Shown in pieces: positions 17,390 to 26,857 of a DNA stretch of 64,000 bases (positions are counted from its first letter, which is position 1; each line of letters begins with the position of its first letter). The notes below the pieces were generated by a model. That model made no database searches. It was not told the origin of the DNA and saw only the letters and a list, made by a program, of their open reading frames with translations. The DNA lies in the NCBI GenBank assembly GCA_963752965.1, contig CAVWAJ010000006.1:1-64000 (forward strand). Reading direction: 5' to 3'. Position numbers and translations under genes: made by a program. This DNA is from QHXW01 sp963752965 (GTDB lineage: Bacteria > Acidobacteriota > Terriglobia > Bryobacterales > Bryobacteraceae).

Positions 17390-18241
17390 CTACTCGGCTC
17401 GGACCGGATTGCGCAGCTCTCCCAGGCCCGAAATCTTCACCACTACGTCATCTCCCGGCCGCAGCCAGCGCGGCGGGGTCCTGGAGAAGCCTACGCCGGA
17501 GGGCGTCCCCGTCGATACGATATCTCCCGGCTCTAGCGTAAACACGCTCGACAGGTACTCGATCAGCTCCGGAATGCGGAAGATGAGCTGCGAGGTGTTG
17601 GAGTTCTGTAGGACCTCGCCGTTGATGATCATCTGGATGTCGAGCGCGTGGGGATCAGGGATCTCGTCGGCAGTCACGATGGCTGGGCCGAAAGGCGCGA
17701 AAGTGTCGAAAGTCTTGCCCATCATCCATTGCGTGGTGGCCATCTGGTAATCGCGCGCGCTGACGTCATTGAGGTTGGTGTACCCGAAGACATGTTCCTG
17801 CCAGCGCTCCTTCGGAATGTGGCGGCCGCGTTTGCCGATGACAAACGCGAATTCTGCTTCGTAGTCGGGCTTGACGGAATTCTTTGGGAGCACGATGGCG
17901 TCACCGGGGCCGATCACCGAAGTGGCGAACTTGGCGAAAATGGTCGGCACTTTGGGAATTTCCATCTTGGATTCGATGGCGTGATCGCGATAGTTGAGGC
18001 CCACACAGATGATTTTTGGCGGCCGGGGTATGGGCGCCAGCAAACGGGTACTAGCGAGGGAAGTGACAGCGCTGGCTGGCGGTCTCTCCAGCCATTTTTC
18101 GGCCTGCGGCCGCGCCTCCAGCCCGCCTTCGATGACCGCGAGAAGCGTCGAAAATCCGGCACCCTTCAGAGAGATCACCTGATCGCCGGAAATGAGTCCT
18201 GGTTCGGCAGACCCGTTGCGTTCTAACGTCACCAATCGCAT
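17390..18241 (-). CDS. Fumarylacetoacetate hydrolase family protein
   Basis: This 283-residue protein has a variable N-terminal domain (1-75) and the FAH catalytic domain. Visible signatures are IICVGLNYRDHAIE, DYEAEFAFVIGKRG (metal ligands), GYTNLNDVSARDYQ and PGDIVSTGTPSGVGF. Members bind Mg/Mn and cleave C-C bonds or isomerise and decarboxylate 2-oxo acids in aromatic or sugar-acid breakdown, for example 2-keto-3-deoxy acids and fumarylpyruvate. The exact substrate is not predictable. The length is typical of the bacterial short form. Confidence 0.88.
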   Translation of the reverse strand: MRLVTLERNGSAEPGLISGDQVISLKGAGFSTLLAVIEGGLEARPQAEKWLERPPASAVTSLASTRLLAPIPRPPKIICVGLNYRDHAIESKMEIPKVPTIFAKFATSVIGPGDAIVLPKNSVKPDYEAEFAFVIGKRGRHIPKERWQEHVFGYTNLNDVSARDYQMATTQWMMGKTFDTFAPFGPAIVTADEIPDPHALDIQMIINGEVLQNSNTSQLIFRIPELIEYLSSVFTLEPGDIVSTGTPSGVGFSRTPPRWLRPGDDVVVKISGLGELRNPVRAE

Positions 18242-18380
18242 TCTATTTTTCTCCCGAGAATTGCAAATGTAGGGGTGGGAAGTCCCGCCGGAGCTAGCGA
18301 ATCGATTATTGTAACAACGCCGGGGCCAAGCAACCAGTGTTACTGAACTTGACGGTAACGTAACTTGCCGGGGAACGGTC

Positions 18381-18386
18381 TATAAT
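18381..18386 (+). promoter_or_regulatory. Consensus -10 box (TATAAT)
   Basis: TATAAT lies 38 bases before the chosen GTG start at 18425. No good -35 hexamer is found at 16-18 bases; a TTGACG at 18349-18354 is 26 bases away. A housekeeping promoter is plausible but incomplete. Confidence 0.4.
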
Positions 18387-18424
18387 GTTGAGTCATTGGG
18401 AATTTCAATATCAGGAGTGTGCCT

Positions 18425-19294
18425 GTGGGAGACGCAACCTATCAAGCCCCCCCGCCACCAAGCGGTTCTGGCGGGATGAAAACCGCCATTTTGACGGGCG
18501 CCATCGTTGCCATGCTGGCGGCGAATGTGTACCTCTACATCCAGCTCGACCGGCTCAAGACCGAATCGGCGAGATTTCGTGAAACGGTGTTGACGGAAAT
18601 CACCAATCTCCGCGAGACGTCGTCGGTAACGAATCAGACCGCGCGACGGCACATCGATTCCCTGAAGGAAGATTTGGAGAACACCCGCCGTCAAGCCAGC
18701 ACGATGGCCAGCCAAGCCAAGGCAGAGGCGCTCAAGAAGGCGGACCAGATCCAACAGCAACTTGAGGCCGAACAACGGAAGCAGCAGCAGCAGGTGGCCG
18801 CTGAGCTGAGTCAGGTGAGGCAGTCGGCTGACACTCAGATAGCGGCGGTGAACACCGACGTAACCGGAGTCAAGTCGCAGCTCGGTATGACGCAGGCGGA
18901 GTTGCAAAAGACGGTGGCCGATCTGAAGAAGGTCACGGGCGATCTGGGCGTGCAGAGCGGCTATATTGCCACCAATGGGCAGGAAATCGCAGCGCTGAAG
19001 CGCCTGGGCGAGCGGAACATCTTCGAATTCAATCTGGGGAAGGCCAAGAAGCCGCAGCGTGTGGGAGACATCAGCATCACGCTGAAGAAGACGGATCCCA
19101 AGAAGAACAAGTACACGATTGAGGTTCTGGCGGACGACAAGTTGACGGAGAAGAGAGACCGCACGATTAACGAGCCGGTGCAGTTCTACGTCCTGAAGGC
19201 GAAACAGCCGTACGAGATCGTCGTCAATCAGGTACAAAAGGACAAGATCGTCGGGTATCTATCCACGCCGAAGGACCAGATCGCCCGGAATTAG
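18425..19294 (+). CDS. Single-pass membrane protein with long coiled coil
   Basis: This protein has about 289 residues. A Pro/Gly-rich cytosolic N-terminus is followed by one membrane helix (about 17-35, TAILTGAIVAMLAANVYLY), a long Gln/Lys/Glu-rich coiled coil (about 40-190) and a beta-rich C-terminal domain of about 90 residues. The GTG at 18425 is preferred because AGGAG (18413-18417) sits 7 bases before it. A GTG at 18419 in the same frame is too close to that site. The gene overlaps the convergent VWFA gene by 4 bases. I do not recognise a named family; a scaffold or envelope role is a guess. Confidence 0.7.
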   Translation: MGDATYQAPPPPSGSGGMKTAILTGAIVAMLAANVYLYIQLDRLKTESARFRETVLTEITNLRETSSVTNQTARRHIDSLKEDLENTRRQASTMASQAKAEALKKADQIQQQLEAEQRKQQQQVAAELSQVRQSADTQIAAVNTDVTGVKSQLGMTQAELQKTVADLKKVTGDLGVQSGYIATNGQEIAALKRLGERNIFEFNLGKAKKPQRVGDISITLKKTDPKKNKYTIEVLADDKLTEKRDRTINEPVQFYVLKAKQPYEIVVNQVQKDKIVGYLSTPKDQIARN

Positions 19295-20094
19295 TCCACC
19301 GGCAGGACGGAAGCGAAGAGCTTCTCAGGCCGCCGGATCTCGATTTTGGCCTTCTGCCCGATGGATAGGTTTCCCGCAACCGTCAGGGTGTAGTGGGAGC
19401 GCAGCGTCTCAAAAATGCGCGGTCCGGGCGGCTCGTCGGACACCTTCTTCATGTTTTTCAGGTTGAACAGCGCTCCTCCGGTTTGTCCCGCCAGCAGCTC
19501 GAACATGGCTTTTTCGTAACCCATCACGTACACCACGAAGATAGACACGCCATTGCGCCGGGCCAGACTGATGATTTCGCTCTCTTTTGTCCGGCTGTTC
19601 CCCTCGATCCCGGCACTCAATAGCAGAATCACGCGGCGAAATGTGCTGTTCTGGAACCCGCCGTCGATCGTGGCATAGAGCGCGTCCAGGACGTGTGGTG
19701 AGTTGCCGTATTTCACCTGCCCGATGGCGCGGCTGAGGAGTTCCTTGCTCGAAGTGAAATCCTGGATCAGGTCGGCTGAGGAATGGAACGAGACGACGGC
19801 CATCTGCTCTTTCGGCTGGAGCTGAGCGATCATGTTCTCGGCGGCGGGCTGGACCATCGGGCCCACCAGGCTGGTGTCAAGCAGCATGATCACATCCAAA
19901 ATGGCGCTGGAATACTCGGCGGACTCGACCTGGCGCGGTGTCTTGTCATCCAGAAACGTGAAATCCCCGGCCTTGAGATCGGTCACCGGCTTGCCGGACT
20001 TCTGCTCCACCACCGTGACCAGAAGCTTGCTTGAGCCTGCCAACGAACAGACGAACGTTAGGAACAGGAGCGCAGCAATCAGCTTGTGACGCAT
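19291..20094 (-). CDS. VWFA-related secreted protein (acidobacterial type)
   Basis: This 267-residue protein has a signal peptide (1-20). A short beta-domain contains KPVTDLKAGDFTFLDDKTPR, the leader segment seen before acidobacterial VWFA-related domains. A von Willebrand A fold follows (DVIMLLDTSLV through VSIFVVYVMG). The MIDAS motif reads DTSLV rather than DxSxS, so the second Ser is lost and metal binding may be weak. It may bind a partner protein at the cell surface. The 3' end overlaps the convergent coiled-coil gene by 4 bases. Confidence 0.8.
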   Translation of the reverse strand: MRHKLIAALLFLTFVCSLAGSSKLLVTVVEQKSGKPVTDLKAGDFTFLDDKTPRQVESAEYSSAILDVIMLLDTSLVGPMVQPAAENMIAQLQPKEQMAVVSFHSSADLIQDFTSSKELLSRAIGQVKYGNSPHVLDALYATIDGGFQNSTFRRVILLLSAGIEGNSRTKESEIISLARRNGVSIFVVYVMGYEKAMFELLAGQTGGALFNLKNMKKVSDEPPGPRIFETLRSHYTLTVAGNLSIGQKAKIEIRRPEKLFASVLPVD

Positions 20095-20125
20095 CAGCCC
20101 ACAGTCTAACGCAGGCGTGACAAGA

Positions 20126-20917
20126 TCAGGCGATCAGCTCACCGCGCAACACGGTGACGGCCTGGCCACCCAGAAGGACGCGATCTCCATTCAGCCGGAC
20201 TCGCACCACGCCGCCGCGCGGAGATGCCTGATACGCGAGAAATTCCGTTTTCCCCAGTTGCTTGGCCCAGTACGGAGCCAGGCAGCAGTGTGCGGAACCC
20301 GTGACCGGGTCTTCATTGACGCCGGAACCCGGAGCGAAGAACCGCGAAACGAAATCAAAGCTCGCGGTCTCGGATCGTGCCGTCACGATGACGCCGCGCA
20401 CGGGAAGTTCGGACAACAGCGAGAAATTTGGCTTCAGGCTTCTGAGCACGGCTTCGGACTCCAGTTCGGCGATGTAATCGAACTTGTTCCGGCCCACGTA
20501 CTTCGGCTCGGCGCCCAGCGCTTCACTCATGCGCGGTGGTGCGGCGGCTGGTTCCTCGGGTTTCACGGGGAAATCCATTTCGATCCATTCGCCCTGCTGA
20601 TCCGCCGTAAGCAGACCGCTGAGCGTGTGAAAGCGGGCCTGTTCGCCGGGCTTAAGATGTCCGCACTCCCAAAGCACGTGGGCGCTGGCAAGGGTGGCGT
20701 GGCCGCATAAGGCGACCTCGATGGCAGGGGTGAACCAGCGCAGATGAAATCCATCGCCCTGCCGCACCAGGAATGCGGTTTCCGAAAGATTCATCTCGCG
20801 CGCCACGTTTTGCATCCAAGCCTCATCGCGGGCCGCGGGCAGCACGCACACGGCCGCGGGGTTTCCGGCAAAGGCCTTATTGGTGAATGCGTCGACCTGC
20901 ACAATGGCGAGAGGCAT
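20126..20917 (-). CDS. PhzF-family isomerase/epimerase
   Basis: This 263-residue protein starts at the ATG giving MPLAIVQVDAFTNKAFAGNP, the conserved PhzF beginning. The frame is open 10 codons further upstream without similarity. The catalytic Glu is E46 in NLSETAFL. Other signatures are LRWFTPAIEVALCGHATLAS and NEDPVTGSAHCCLAPYW. The fold is a duplicated diaminopimelate-epimerase-like domain. PhzF itself works in phenazine synthesis, but most relatives are uncharacterised isomerases and no phenazine genes are present here. Confidence 0.88.
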   Translation of the reverse strand: MPLAIVQVDAFTNKAFAGNPAAVCVLPAARDEAWMQNVAREMNLSETAFLVRQGDGFHLRWFTPAIEVALCGHATLASAHVLWECGHLKPGEQARFHTLSGLLTADQQGEWIEMDFPVKPEEPAAAPPRMSEALGAEPKYVGRNKFDYIAELESEAVLRSLKPNFSLLSELPVRGVIVTARSETASFDFVSRFFAPGSGVNEDPVTGSAHCCLAPYWAKQLGKTEFLAYQASPRGGVVRVRLNGDRVLLGGQAVTVLRGELIA

Positions 20918-21003
20918 AAGAGACTCGAACCCATTGTCGCATCGCACGGCGTGATTCCAGCCGTGTCTAACCGTTACCGGGCCGCGCAGACTAGAATGGA
21001 CGC

Positions 21004-22305
21004 ATGAAAAATCTCGTCCCTGCGGTACTCGTGGCGCTTTCCTCTTTCAGCCTGTACGCAGCCGACCTCCAGCTCGAAGCGGGCGTGGCCAAGGCCGATA
21101 TCACGCCGTCCTCGTTCGGGCCGATGTATGGCTACAACAACCGCGAGTGCGGCCCGGCGAACGGCACGCACGATCCGCTGTTTGCGAAGGCACTGGTGCT
21201 GGCGGCGGGCGAGTCGCGGCTCGCCATCGTGACGCTTGACCTTGGCAGCATCGTTTCTGAAAATCTCCGGCGCGACGTTGCGGCCAAGCTGGGAATTCCG
21301 GTTCTGCTGCTGGCAGCGTCGCATAGCCACTCCACGCCATCGTTTCTCCCTTACGAGGAAAGCGTGCGCGGCGTGACACCGAGCTCGTTCAAGGTTTCCC
21401 CGTACCAGGCGGAAATGGAGAAGAAGGTTTTTGATGCGATTCAGCGTGCGTCGTCGTCGATGTTTCCGGCCCGGCTGGGCGTGGGGCGTGGCTCGCTGCA
21501 ACTGGGCTACAACCGGTTATTGTTGGGCGAAGATGGCCGCGCCCGCGCGTTGTTCGACAATCTTGAGCGCATTCCCTACGGGCCGGTCGATCCGGAATTC
21601 ACCCTCGTGCGGCTGGATGACATGAGCGGCGCGGCTCGCGCGCTTCTGGTACATTACGCCTGTCACGCGGTCGTGCTCGGGTCAACCAGTTGCCTGTATT
21701 CCGCCGACTATCCCGGCGCCATGCAGGCCAAGGTGGAGGCGGCGATCCCGGGCGTCCAGTGCATGTTCGTGCAAGGCGGCGCGGGCGACATCAATCCCCT
21801 GTTTGAAGCCCGCACGGGAAAGGAAGACGAGGATCTGCTCACGATGCAGAAGATGGGCGAGCTGCTGGGTGACGAGGTGCTGCGCCGCGTGAGCAGCATC
21901 AAGCCCACAGCGCCGGTTCGGTACCCCATCCAGTTTGAGAGCGAAACGATGCGTTTTGCGGATCGCTGGGAGAAACACATAACGCTCGATGTCGGCATCA
22001 CGACTGTCCTCATCAATCGAGAGATCGCCATTGCCGCCGTGCCCGGTGAGCCGATGCACAGGTTCCAAACCTACTGGAAGCAGCACGCCGACGTGCCGTA
22101 TCCGCTTTTCTACGGTTACACCTACAGCACCGTGGGGGGCTGGCCGGGTTACATTCCCGATATCCGCTCAGCCGCGTACGGCGGGTATGGGGCGGATGTC
22201 AGCACAGCGATTGAGGTCGGCGCCGGCGAGACCATCATGCAGCACCACCTCATCAACCTCTATAAAATGCTGGGCATGTGGCGGGATAAGCCGGGCCAGC
22301 CTTAA
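21004..22305 (+). CDS. Neutral/alkaline ceramidase-like secreted hydrolase
   Basis: This 433-residue protein has a signal peptide (1-20, ending YAAD). The N-terminal ceramidase-type signature AGVAKADITP is followed by DLGSIVSENL, LLAASHSHSTPSF (Zn-binding HSHSTP segment), LLVHYACHAVVLG and QGGAGDINP. These match the zinc amidohydrolase domain of neutral ceramidases. The family's C-terminal immunoglobulin-like domain is absent, as in many environmental homologues of about 430-480 residues. Such enzymes may deacylate sphingolipids or act on unknown amides; substrate is inferred only from family. Confidence 0.82.
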   Translation: MKNLVPAVLVALSSFSLYAADLQLEAGVAKADITPSSFGPMYGYNNRECGPANGTHDPLFAKALVLAAGESRLAIVTLDLGSIVSENLRRDVAAKLGIPVLLLAASHSHSTPSFLPYEESVRGVTPSSFKVSPYQAEMEKKVFDAIQRASSSMFPARLGVGRGSLQLGYNRLLLGEDGRARALFDNLERIPYGPVDPEFTLVRLDDMSGAARALLVHYACHAVVLGSTSCLYSADYPGAMQAKVEAAIPGVQCMFVQGGAGDINPLFEARTGKEDEDLLTMQKMGELLGDEVLRRVSSIKPTAPVRYPIQFESETMRFADRWEKHITLDVGITTVLINREIAIAAVPGEPMHRFQTYWKQHADVPYPLFYGYTYSTVGGWPGYIPDIRSAAYGGYGADVSTAIEVGAGETIMQHHLINLYKMLGMWRDKPGQP

Positions 22306-23604
22306 TCAGTGGCCGCGCTCGCGGGCTTCCGCGGCGATGCGCACGTAGATCGCACGAGCCTGGCGATAGCGGTCTTGCGCCGCGTTGAGATCGTGGACGA
22401 AAAAGCTGTTCCAGTCGCCGCCGGGTGAGGTGTGGCGGATCAGGTTGTCGATGAATTGGACGAAGAAATCGGCATCCGTGGAACTGGCGCGAATTGGAGC
22501 GCCGTCGATCGAGATGTAGACTGCGCCCGTGTGCACTTGATGGCCCTTGGTATCGACGCGCCGCGCGCAGATCCAGCCACTTTCGCTGAAGTCGAGCGCC
22601 GCATGAAGCGCTGCGGCAGCACCGGGTGCGGCGGAGGCGTCGCGGCTGGCCACCACAACACCGTTGCGAACGATTTCGATGCGTCCGGATAGCGGAAGCG
22701 CCGCCGACCAGCGGGCATCCACTTCCACACGTCCCTTGCCGTTGAGGGCGATCTCAACACCTGGAGCGGCTTTACCATTCACGTGCAGATCCAGAAACTC
22801 GCGATGTGCGTTCCGCGAGATCACCGTCCGCCCCGCCGCGATGCCGTCGATCCAGCCGCGATAGGTCAGCCTGCCATCGGCCGTGTGCACGTAGGTGAGC
22901 TGCGTTCCGATGGGCTGATGCGCGTTGCAGGGGAAGTCCGTGGCGGCGCCGAGTCCCGGCCGGAAGCCGCAATTGAGCAGGCGATAGTAGCCCTGGATCG
23001 TGCCTTCGCCGCCATTCACATCTTCCGCAAGAAAATCGATCGTCCCCAGCGCGGTCTCCACCGGATATTCCAGAGGTGCGCAGCAATCCAGATCCTGTGG
23101 AATGTCGTTCTTCAGATACTGCATGTGGGCATATCCCACGACTGCCTTCTGCTGCTTGGCACGCTGGATCAAGGGGTACGTGTACTCGGAGAACGATCTT
23201 TCGCCGTGCTGGAGACCGAGCAGAATCAGATGCCCGCCGATGGCCTTCTGCTCGAACGTCACCCCGCGCGGATCGAAATGCCATTCGGCATCCCAGTGCA
23301 GAATTTGCCGGGCGGTAGATAGCGGAAAGTCCCGGCCATTGATCTTCGGAAGATCACGCGCGGCGTCGCGTACCTCGCCATTGCCCATGTCCGCGAGCAA
23401 CGAAACCACCGCCAGATGATTGGTGTTCATGGCGGCGAACACCTGTTCGGGCGTTACGGTCAGCCCGCCTGCTACACCGCAATCGCAGTGCACGTGCGGA
23501 TCGCCCGCAAACCAGCCGGGCGGCTCAGGGTCAGCGGGCGCTTGGGCAAGCAGTGCGAAAGCGCTGGCAACGACGGTTAGCGCGAGGCGGCCGGCGGCTG
23601 TCAC
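22306..23604 (-). CDS. Secreted CehA/McbA-like PHP-type metallohydrolase
   Basis: This protein has about 432 residues if started at GTG 23604 (VTAAGRLALTVVASAFALLA, a good signal peptide). The frame is open to 23661, but that start would overlap the upstream gene by 50 bases. The metal-binding opening GWFAGDPHVHCDCGVAGG, followed by VVSLLADMGNGEV and VVGYAHMQYL, fits the PHP/CehA metallohydrolase layout, with a beta-sandwich C-terminal part. The reaction is unknown; relatives include phosphoesterases and carbamate hydrolases. It follows the PmoA-like gene by 7 bases, so the two are probably co-transcribed. Confidence 0.75.
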   Translation of the reverse strand: MTAAGRLALTVVASAFALLAQAPADPEPPGWFAGDPHVHCDCGVAGGLTVTPEQVFAAMNTNHLAVVSLLADMGNGEVRDAARDLPKINGRDFPLSTARQILHWDAEWHFDPRGVTFEQKAIGGHLILLGLQHGERSFSEYTYPLIQRAKQQKAVVGYAHMQYLKNDIPQDLDCCAPLEYPVETALGTIDFLAEDVNGGEGTIQGYYRLLNCGFRPGLGAATDFPCNAHQPIGTQLTYVHTADGRLTYRGWIDGIAAGRTVISRNAHREFLDLHVNGKAAPGVEIALNGKGRVEVDARWSAALPLSGRIEIVRNGVVVASRDASAAPGAAAALHAALDFSESGWICARRVDTKGHQVHTGAVYISIDGAPIRASSTDADFFVQFIDNLIRHTSPGGDWNSFFVHDLNAAQDRYRQARAIYVRIAAEARERGH

Positions 23605-23611
23605 GGAAGCT

Positions 23612-24586
23612 CTACGGCTCGGCGGCGTATTTCTGGTACGCCTCGGCGATGTTTGCGGCATGATAATCGCCGTGATGGATGATCACCCGGTAGCGGAAAG
23701 TGAGCGACTGCTGCACGGGAACCGTCCAGCTCCCGTCCTGCTTGGGATCGCGCGTAAAGTCACGCAGCCCAAACGGATTGGCGGCGAACAAGCCGTACCC
23801 ACGCGCGTGCCAGGTAGTTGGGTGCCGGAAGCTCTTGGGATGATCCAAGATCGCAATGCCCACGTCCTCACCCTCCACCTTGCCGTCGTAGTTCACCCAG
23901 TCGGCGCGCTTGCCCCAGATCGCCTTCTCGCCTTCCGCTCCCTGCGAGTTGACCATGTGGCTTGGCGGAGAATCGAGCTGCTTCGCCAGGCGGATGCCGA
24001 ACGTTCCCTCTTTCGTATCGCCAAAGGTCAGCGGACCGTGGGTCGCATGCACGGTGAATTCACAATCGATGATGCGCGTGTGGTCGTCGCCGCGGAACGT
24101 GAAGGTCTGGGTTTCGTCACCGATTACCATGCCACCCGGGCCTTCCAGCGTGAACTCGGCGCGAATCATGCCGCCGCGCGCTTCGCTGATCTTTTGCATG
24201 ACCATGTGGCCATAATTTTGCTTAAAGTGATCGTTGTAGTACTTGTCGAAAGCTTCCTCGCCCCAGAAATCCAAGCCGTCAATACTGCCATGCGTGAAGT
24301 ACAGGGGGCGCTGGTGCGGCTCGAAGCTGGGATCATGCTGGCTCCCTGCTGGCACCTCATTTGCCACCGGATAGCCGCGCGTCACGATGGTGCCTTGCGC
24401 GCTCCGCAGCGGCATCAGGTAGGGCTTGGCGACTTTCGGATCGAAATAGTAAGTGGTGAAAGGCTTGCCGCCGATCGTTACCTCGATCTGGTTGCCGTTG
24501 CGTTGGATGTTTACGGCTTGCTGCGCACCGCATGTTAGGGTGCACACGATTAATGCGAAGGAAAGTCTGCTCGTCTGTCTGGTCAT
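23612..24586 (-). CDS. PmoA-family secreted protein
   Basis: This 324-residue protein has a signal peptide (about 1-21, ending CGAQQ). The body matches the PmoA-like domain (PF14100; named from methane oxygenase but not a monooxygenase) in patterns such as PYLMPLRSAQGTIVTRGYP, HGSIDGLDFWGEE and TWHARGYGLFAANPFG. Homologues sit in sugar-catabolic clusters of Acidobacteria and Planctomycetes, beside Gfo/Idh/MocA oxidoreductases. Here one lies directly upstream at 24611. The biochemical role is unknown. Confidence 0.8.
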   Translation of the reverse strand: MTRQTSRLSFALIVCTLTCGAQQAVNIQRNGNQIEVTIGGKPFTTYYFDPKVAKPYLMPLRSAQGTIVTRGYPVANEVPAGSQHDPSFEPHQRPLYFTHGSIDGLDFWGEEAFDKYYNDHFKQNYGHMVMQKISEARGGMIRAEFTLEGPGGMVIGDETQTFTFRGDDHTRIIDCEFTVHATHGPLTFGDTKEGTFGIRLAKQLDSPPSHMVNSQGAEGEKAIWGKRADWVNYDGKVEGEDVGIAILDHPKSFRHPTTWHARGYGLFAANPFGLRDFTRDPKQDGSWTVPVQQSLTFRYRVIIHHGDYHAANIAEAYQKYAAEP

Positions 24587-24610
24587 CGTAGTGTTTGGAC
24601 GCTGTAACGT

Positions 24611-25915
24611 TTAAACGTTTTCCGGAATTACAAACGGCTCGCGATGAGAGCCACGCAGAAGGCGGCTGGCCTCTTCATCGCCCACAACCTGCTCGGTCGC
24701 GGGGTCGAAGTGGATTGTACGCCCCAAGCGGTAAGACGTGTTGGCCAGGTGAACCAGGCTACAAGAAATGTGCCCCTCCTGGATCGGGGCGTTCAGCTCT
24801 TCTTTCTTCCTGCTGCGCACGCAATCGATGAAATTGGCCCAGTTGTTTCCGCGTTTTGAATTCCTCGGACCTGGCTCTTGTTCCTTGCCGAGCCATGTGC
24901 GGTAACCCTGATAATCCTCTTCGTTCGTGACGGCCATGTAGCCCTTCGAGCCGTAGAAGATGTTGCCCACCGTGTTACCCGCCATGTTGGGCGCCTCTTC
25001 ATTACCAGGGCCGAGGAACCCGGGCACGGGTTCGCCGCCGAATCCCGGAGTGCCGATGCGCGCTTCATGATTGGTGATCCAGTGGCGCACCTCGAATTCC
25101 AGCATCTTGCGCTTGCCCGCGCCGTCGAATTCGAACGCGCAGTGAAGGACATTGGGCGTCTGCTGGTCGTCATCGAACATGAAGTGTCCGCCCATGGCCG
25201 AGACCTTGATTGGAAAACCGACGCCTAATCCCCAGCGCGCGATGTCCATCTGGTGTATGCCTTGGTTGCCGACATCGCCGTTGCCGTAGTCCCAGAACCA
25301 GTGCCAAGTGTAGTGGAAACGGTTATGAGTGAACTCGTGCTTGGGCGCGGGGCCGGTCCACAGGTCGTAGTCAACGCCTGCGGGAACGGGTTCGACCGCC
25401 GCGCGGCCTATGGTGTCGCGCGGATTGAAGCACAGCCCTCGCGCCAGATACACTTCACCGATCAGCCCCTCGCGCAGCTTGCCGATGCCGTCGATCACGG
25501 CCGGATCAGAGCGGCTGTTGGTGCCGTGCGCCACAATTCTGTTGTATTTTTCCGCTGCCCGCACCATCTGCCGGCCTTCCCACCAGAAGTGGGAGCCGGG
25601 CTTTTCGACATACACGTCCTTGCCCGCCTGGCAGGCCCAGATCGTGATCAGCGCGTGCCAGTGGTTGGGTGTGGCGACCGAAACCGCATCGATGGATTTG
25701 TCCTCCATCAACTGGCGGGGATCCTTGTAGACCTTAGGCTTGGGAAGCCCGAGGAGCTCCATATCCGCCAGGCGCCTGCGAATAATGTTCTCGTCCACGT
25801 CGCAGACTGCCGCGATCTCCACGTTATCCAGGTGCGAGTATTCTTCAACATGCGCGAACCCTTGGCCGCGGATACCGCACACCGCCACCCGAACGCGATC
25901 GTTTGCTCCGGCCAC
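24611..25915 (-). CDS. Gfo/Idh/MocA-family oxidoreductase
   Basis: This 434-residue protein has an N-terminal Rossmann fold (VRVAVCGIRGQGFAHVEEY) with AAVCDVDENI and the family signature VEKPGSHFWWEGRQ containing the catalytic EKP lysine. The substrate-binding alpha/beta domain follows, with HWFWDYGNGDVGNQGIHQMDI. Many acidobacterial members carry an RR signal; this one starts MAGANDRVRVA and appears cytosolic. It probably oxidises or reduces a sugar or inositol derivative with NAD(P). The 24-base gap to the PmoA-like gene suggests one operon. Confidence 0.88.
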   Translation of the reverse strand: MAGANDRVRVAVCGIRGQGFAHVEEYSHLDNVEIAAVCDVDENIIRRRLADMELLGLPKPKVYKDPRQLMEDKSIDAVSVATPNHWHALITIWACQAGKDVYVEKPGSHFWWEGRQMVRAAEKYNRIVAHGTNSRSDPAVIDGIGKLREGLIGEVYLARGLCFNPRDTIGRAAVEPVPAGVDYDLWTGPAPKHEFTHNRFHYTWHWFWDYGNGDVGNQGIHQMDIARWGLGVGFPIKVSAMGGHFMFDDDQQTPNVLHCAFEFDGAGKRKMLEFEVRHWITNHEARIGTPGFGGEPVPGFLGPGNEEAPNMAGNTVGNIFYGSKGYMAVTNEEDYQGYRTWLGKEQEPGPRNSKRGNNWANFIDCVRSRKKEELNAPIQEGHISCSLVHLANTSYRLGRTIHFDPATEQVVGDEEASRLLRGSHREPFVIPENV

Positions 25916-25968
25916 GATTGCCTCCTAAGAAACTGCTAGGCTATCACAAACGCGCTGGTGCGACGGGC

Positions 25969-26757
25969 TCATTGGACTCTCGCCGGTTGGAACAGCGAGA
26001 ATACGGCGCCCTGTGGATCCGCGATCACGGCAAACCGCCCCACACCGGGAATATCAGTGGGACGCACCTGAACCGAGCCGCCCAGATCTTTCGATTTGCC
26101 AGCGCTTGCATCGCAGCTAACGGCTAAGAAGTACGGCATCCAATGCGAGGGGAGGTCGCCCAACTCGGCCGCCATCTGCATCAGACCGCCGATGGGCCGG
26201 TCCCCGTTCCAGATCTCGGTGTAGTCCCGCGGACTGGCCAGCCCCGCCCTCGTGGTCCAACCGAACAGCTTCGTGTAGAACTCCACACTCTTGGCCGTAT
26301 TGTTGGTAATCAGCTCGGACCAGCACAGCGTGTGCGGCTCAGCCGTGATTCGGGCGCCGATATGCCGGTTGGCTTGCCATATCGCGAAAACCGCTCCAGC
26401 CGGATCTTGAATGACGGCCATGCGCCCGGCGTCGAAGACATCGAACGCGTCCTTCAAGACCGTGCCGCCGAGCGCTTTCGCGCGCGCCGCAGCCTCCTCC
26501 GCGTTGGCAACCGCAATGTACTCCAACCAGTGGGGCGGAATTCCCATGCGGCGCATGTTCTCATCCATCTGGTACAACGCGCCGATCTCTTTGCCATCGA
26601 TTTGCAGCATGGTATAAAACTGGTCCGGCCCCATGGGCATGTCGTTGGGGTGCCAGCCGAACAGGCCTCCGTAGAATGCCTTCGCGGCTTTGGCATTGGT
26701 CGTTCCCAACTCCACCCAGCAGAATGAACCGGGGTTGTACCTCTCGACGGTGCTCAT
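25969..26757 (-). CDS. VOC-family protein with two glyoxalase-like domains
   Basis: This 262-residue protein starts at ATG 26757 with GAGGAG 7 bases upstream, giving MSTVERYNPGSFCWVELGTT. The frame stays open another 58 codons, but that part is basic, lacks similarity and overlaps the next gene's surroundings. Two tandem VOC modules (about 8-125 and 135-258) each show CW(S/V)EL followed by a pattern ending QDPAGAVFAIWQ or ADPQGAVFSLFQ. It resembles the CFP32/27-kDa antigen-like glyoxalase group. Substrate unknown. Confidence 0.82.
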   Translation of the reverse strand: MSTVERYNPGSFCWVELGTTNAKAAKAFYGGLFGWHPNDMPMGPDQFYTMLQIDGKEIGALYQMDENMRRMGIPPHWLEYIAVANAEEAAARAKALGGTVLKDAFDVFDAGRMAVIQDPAGAVFAIWQANRHIGARITAEPHTLCWSELITNNTAKSVEFYTKLFGWTTRAGLASPRDYTEIWNGDRPIGGLMQMAAELGDLPSHWMPYFLAVSCDASAGKSKDLGGSVQVRPTDIPGVGRFAVIADPQGAVFSLFQPARVQ

Positions 26758-26857
26758 AGGAGTGCTCCTCTCGGATTCTGTGGAGTGTACCTCAGGTGGA
26801 TTCTGATCTTCGTCTGCTACCGGCGCAAAGCCTCCCGCCGCGCCCTGTGGCTTGCGT

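Noticed and set aside
18349..18354. TTGACG as -35 box for the coiled-coil gene
   Set aside because: It is 26 bases from the TATAAT at 18381, too far for a sigma-70 promoter.
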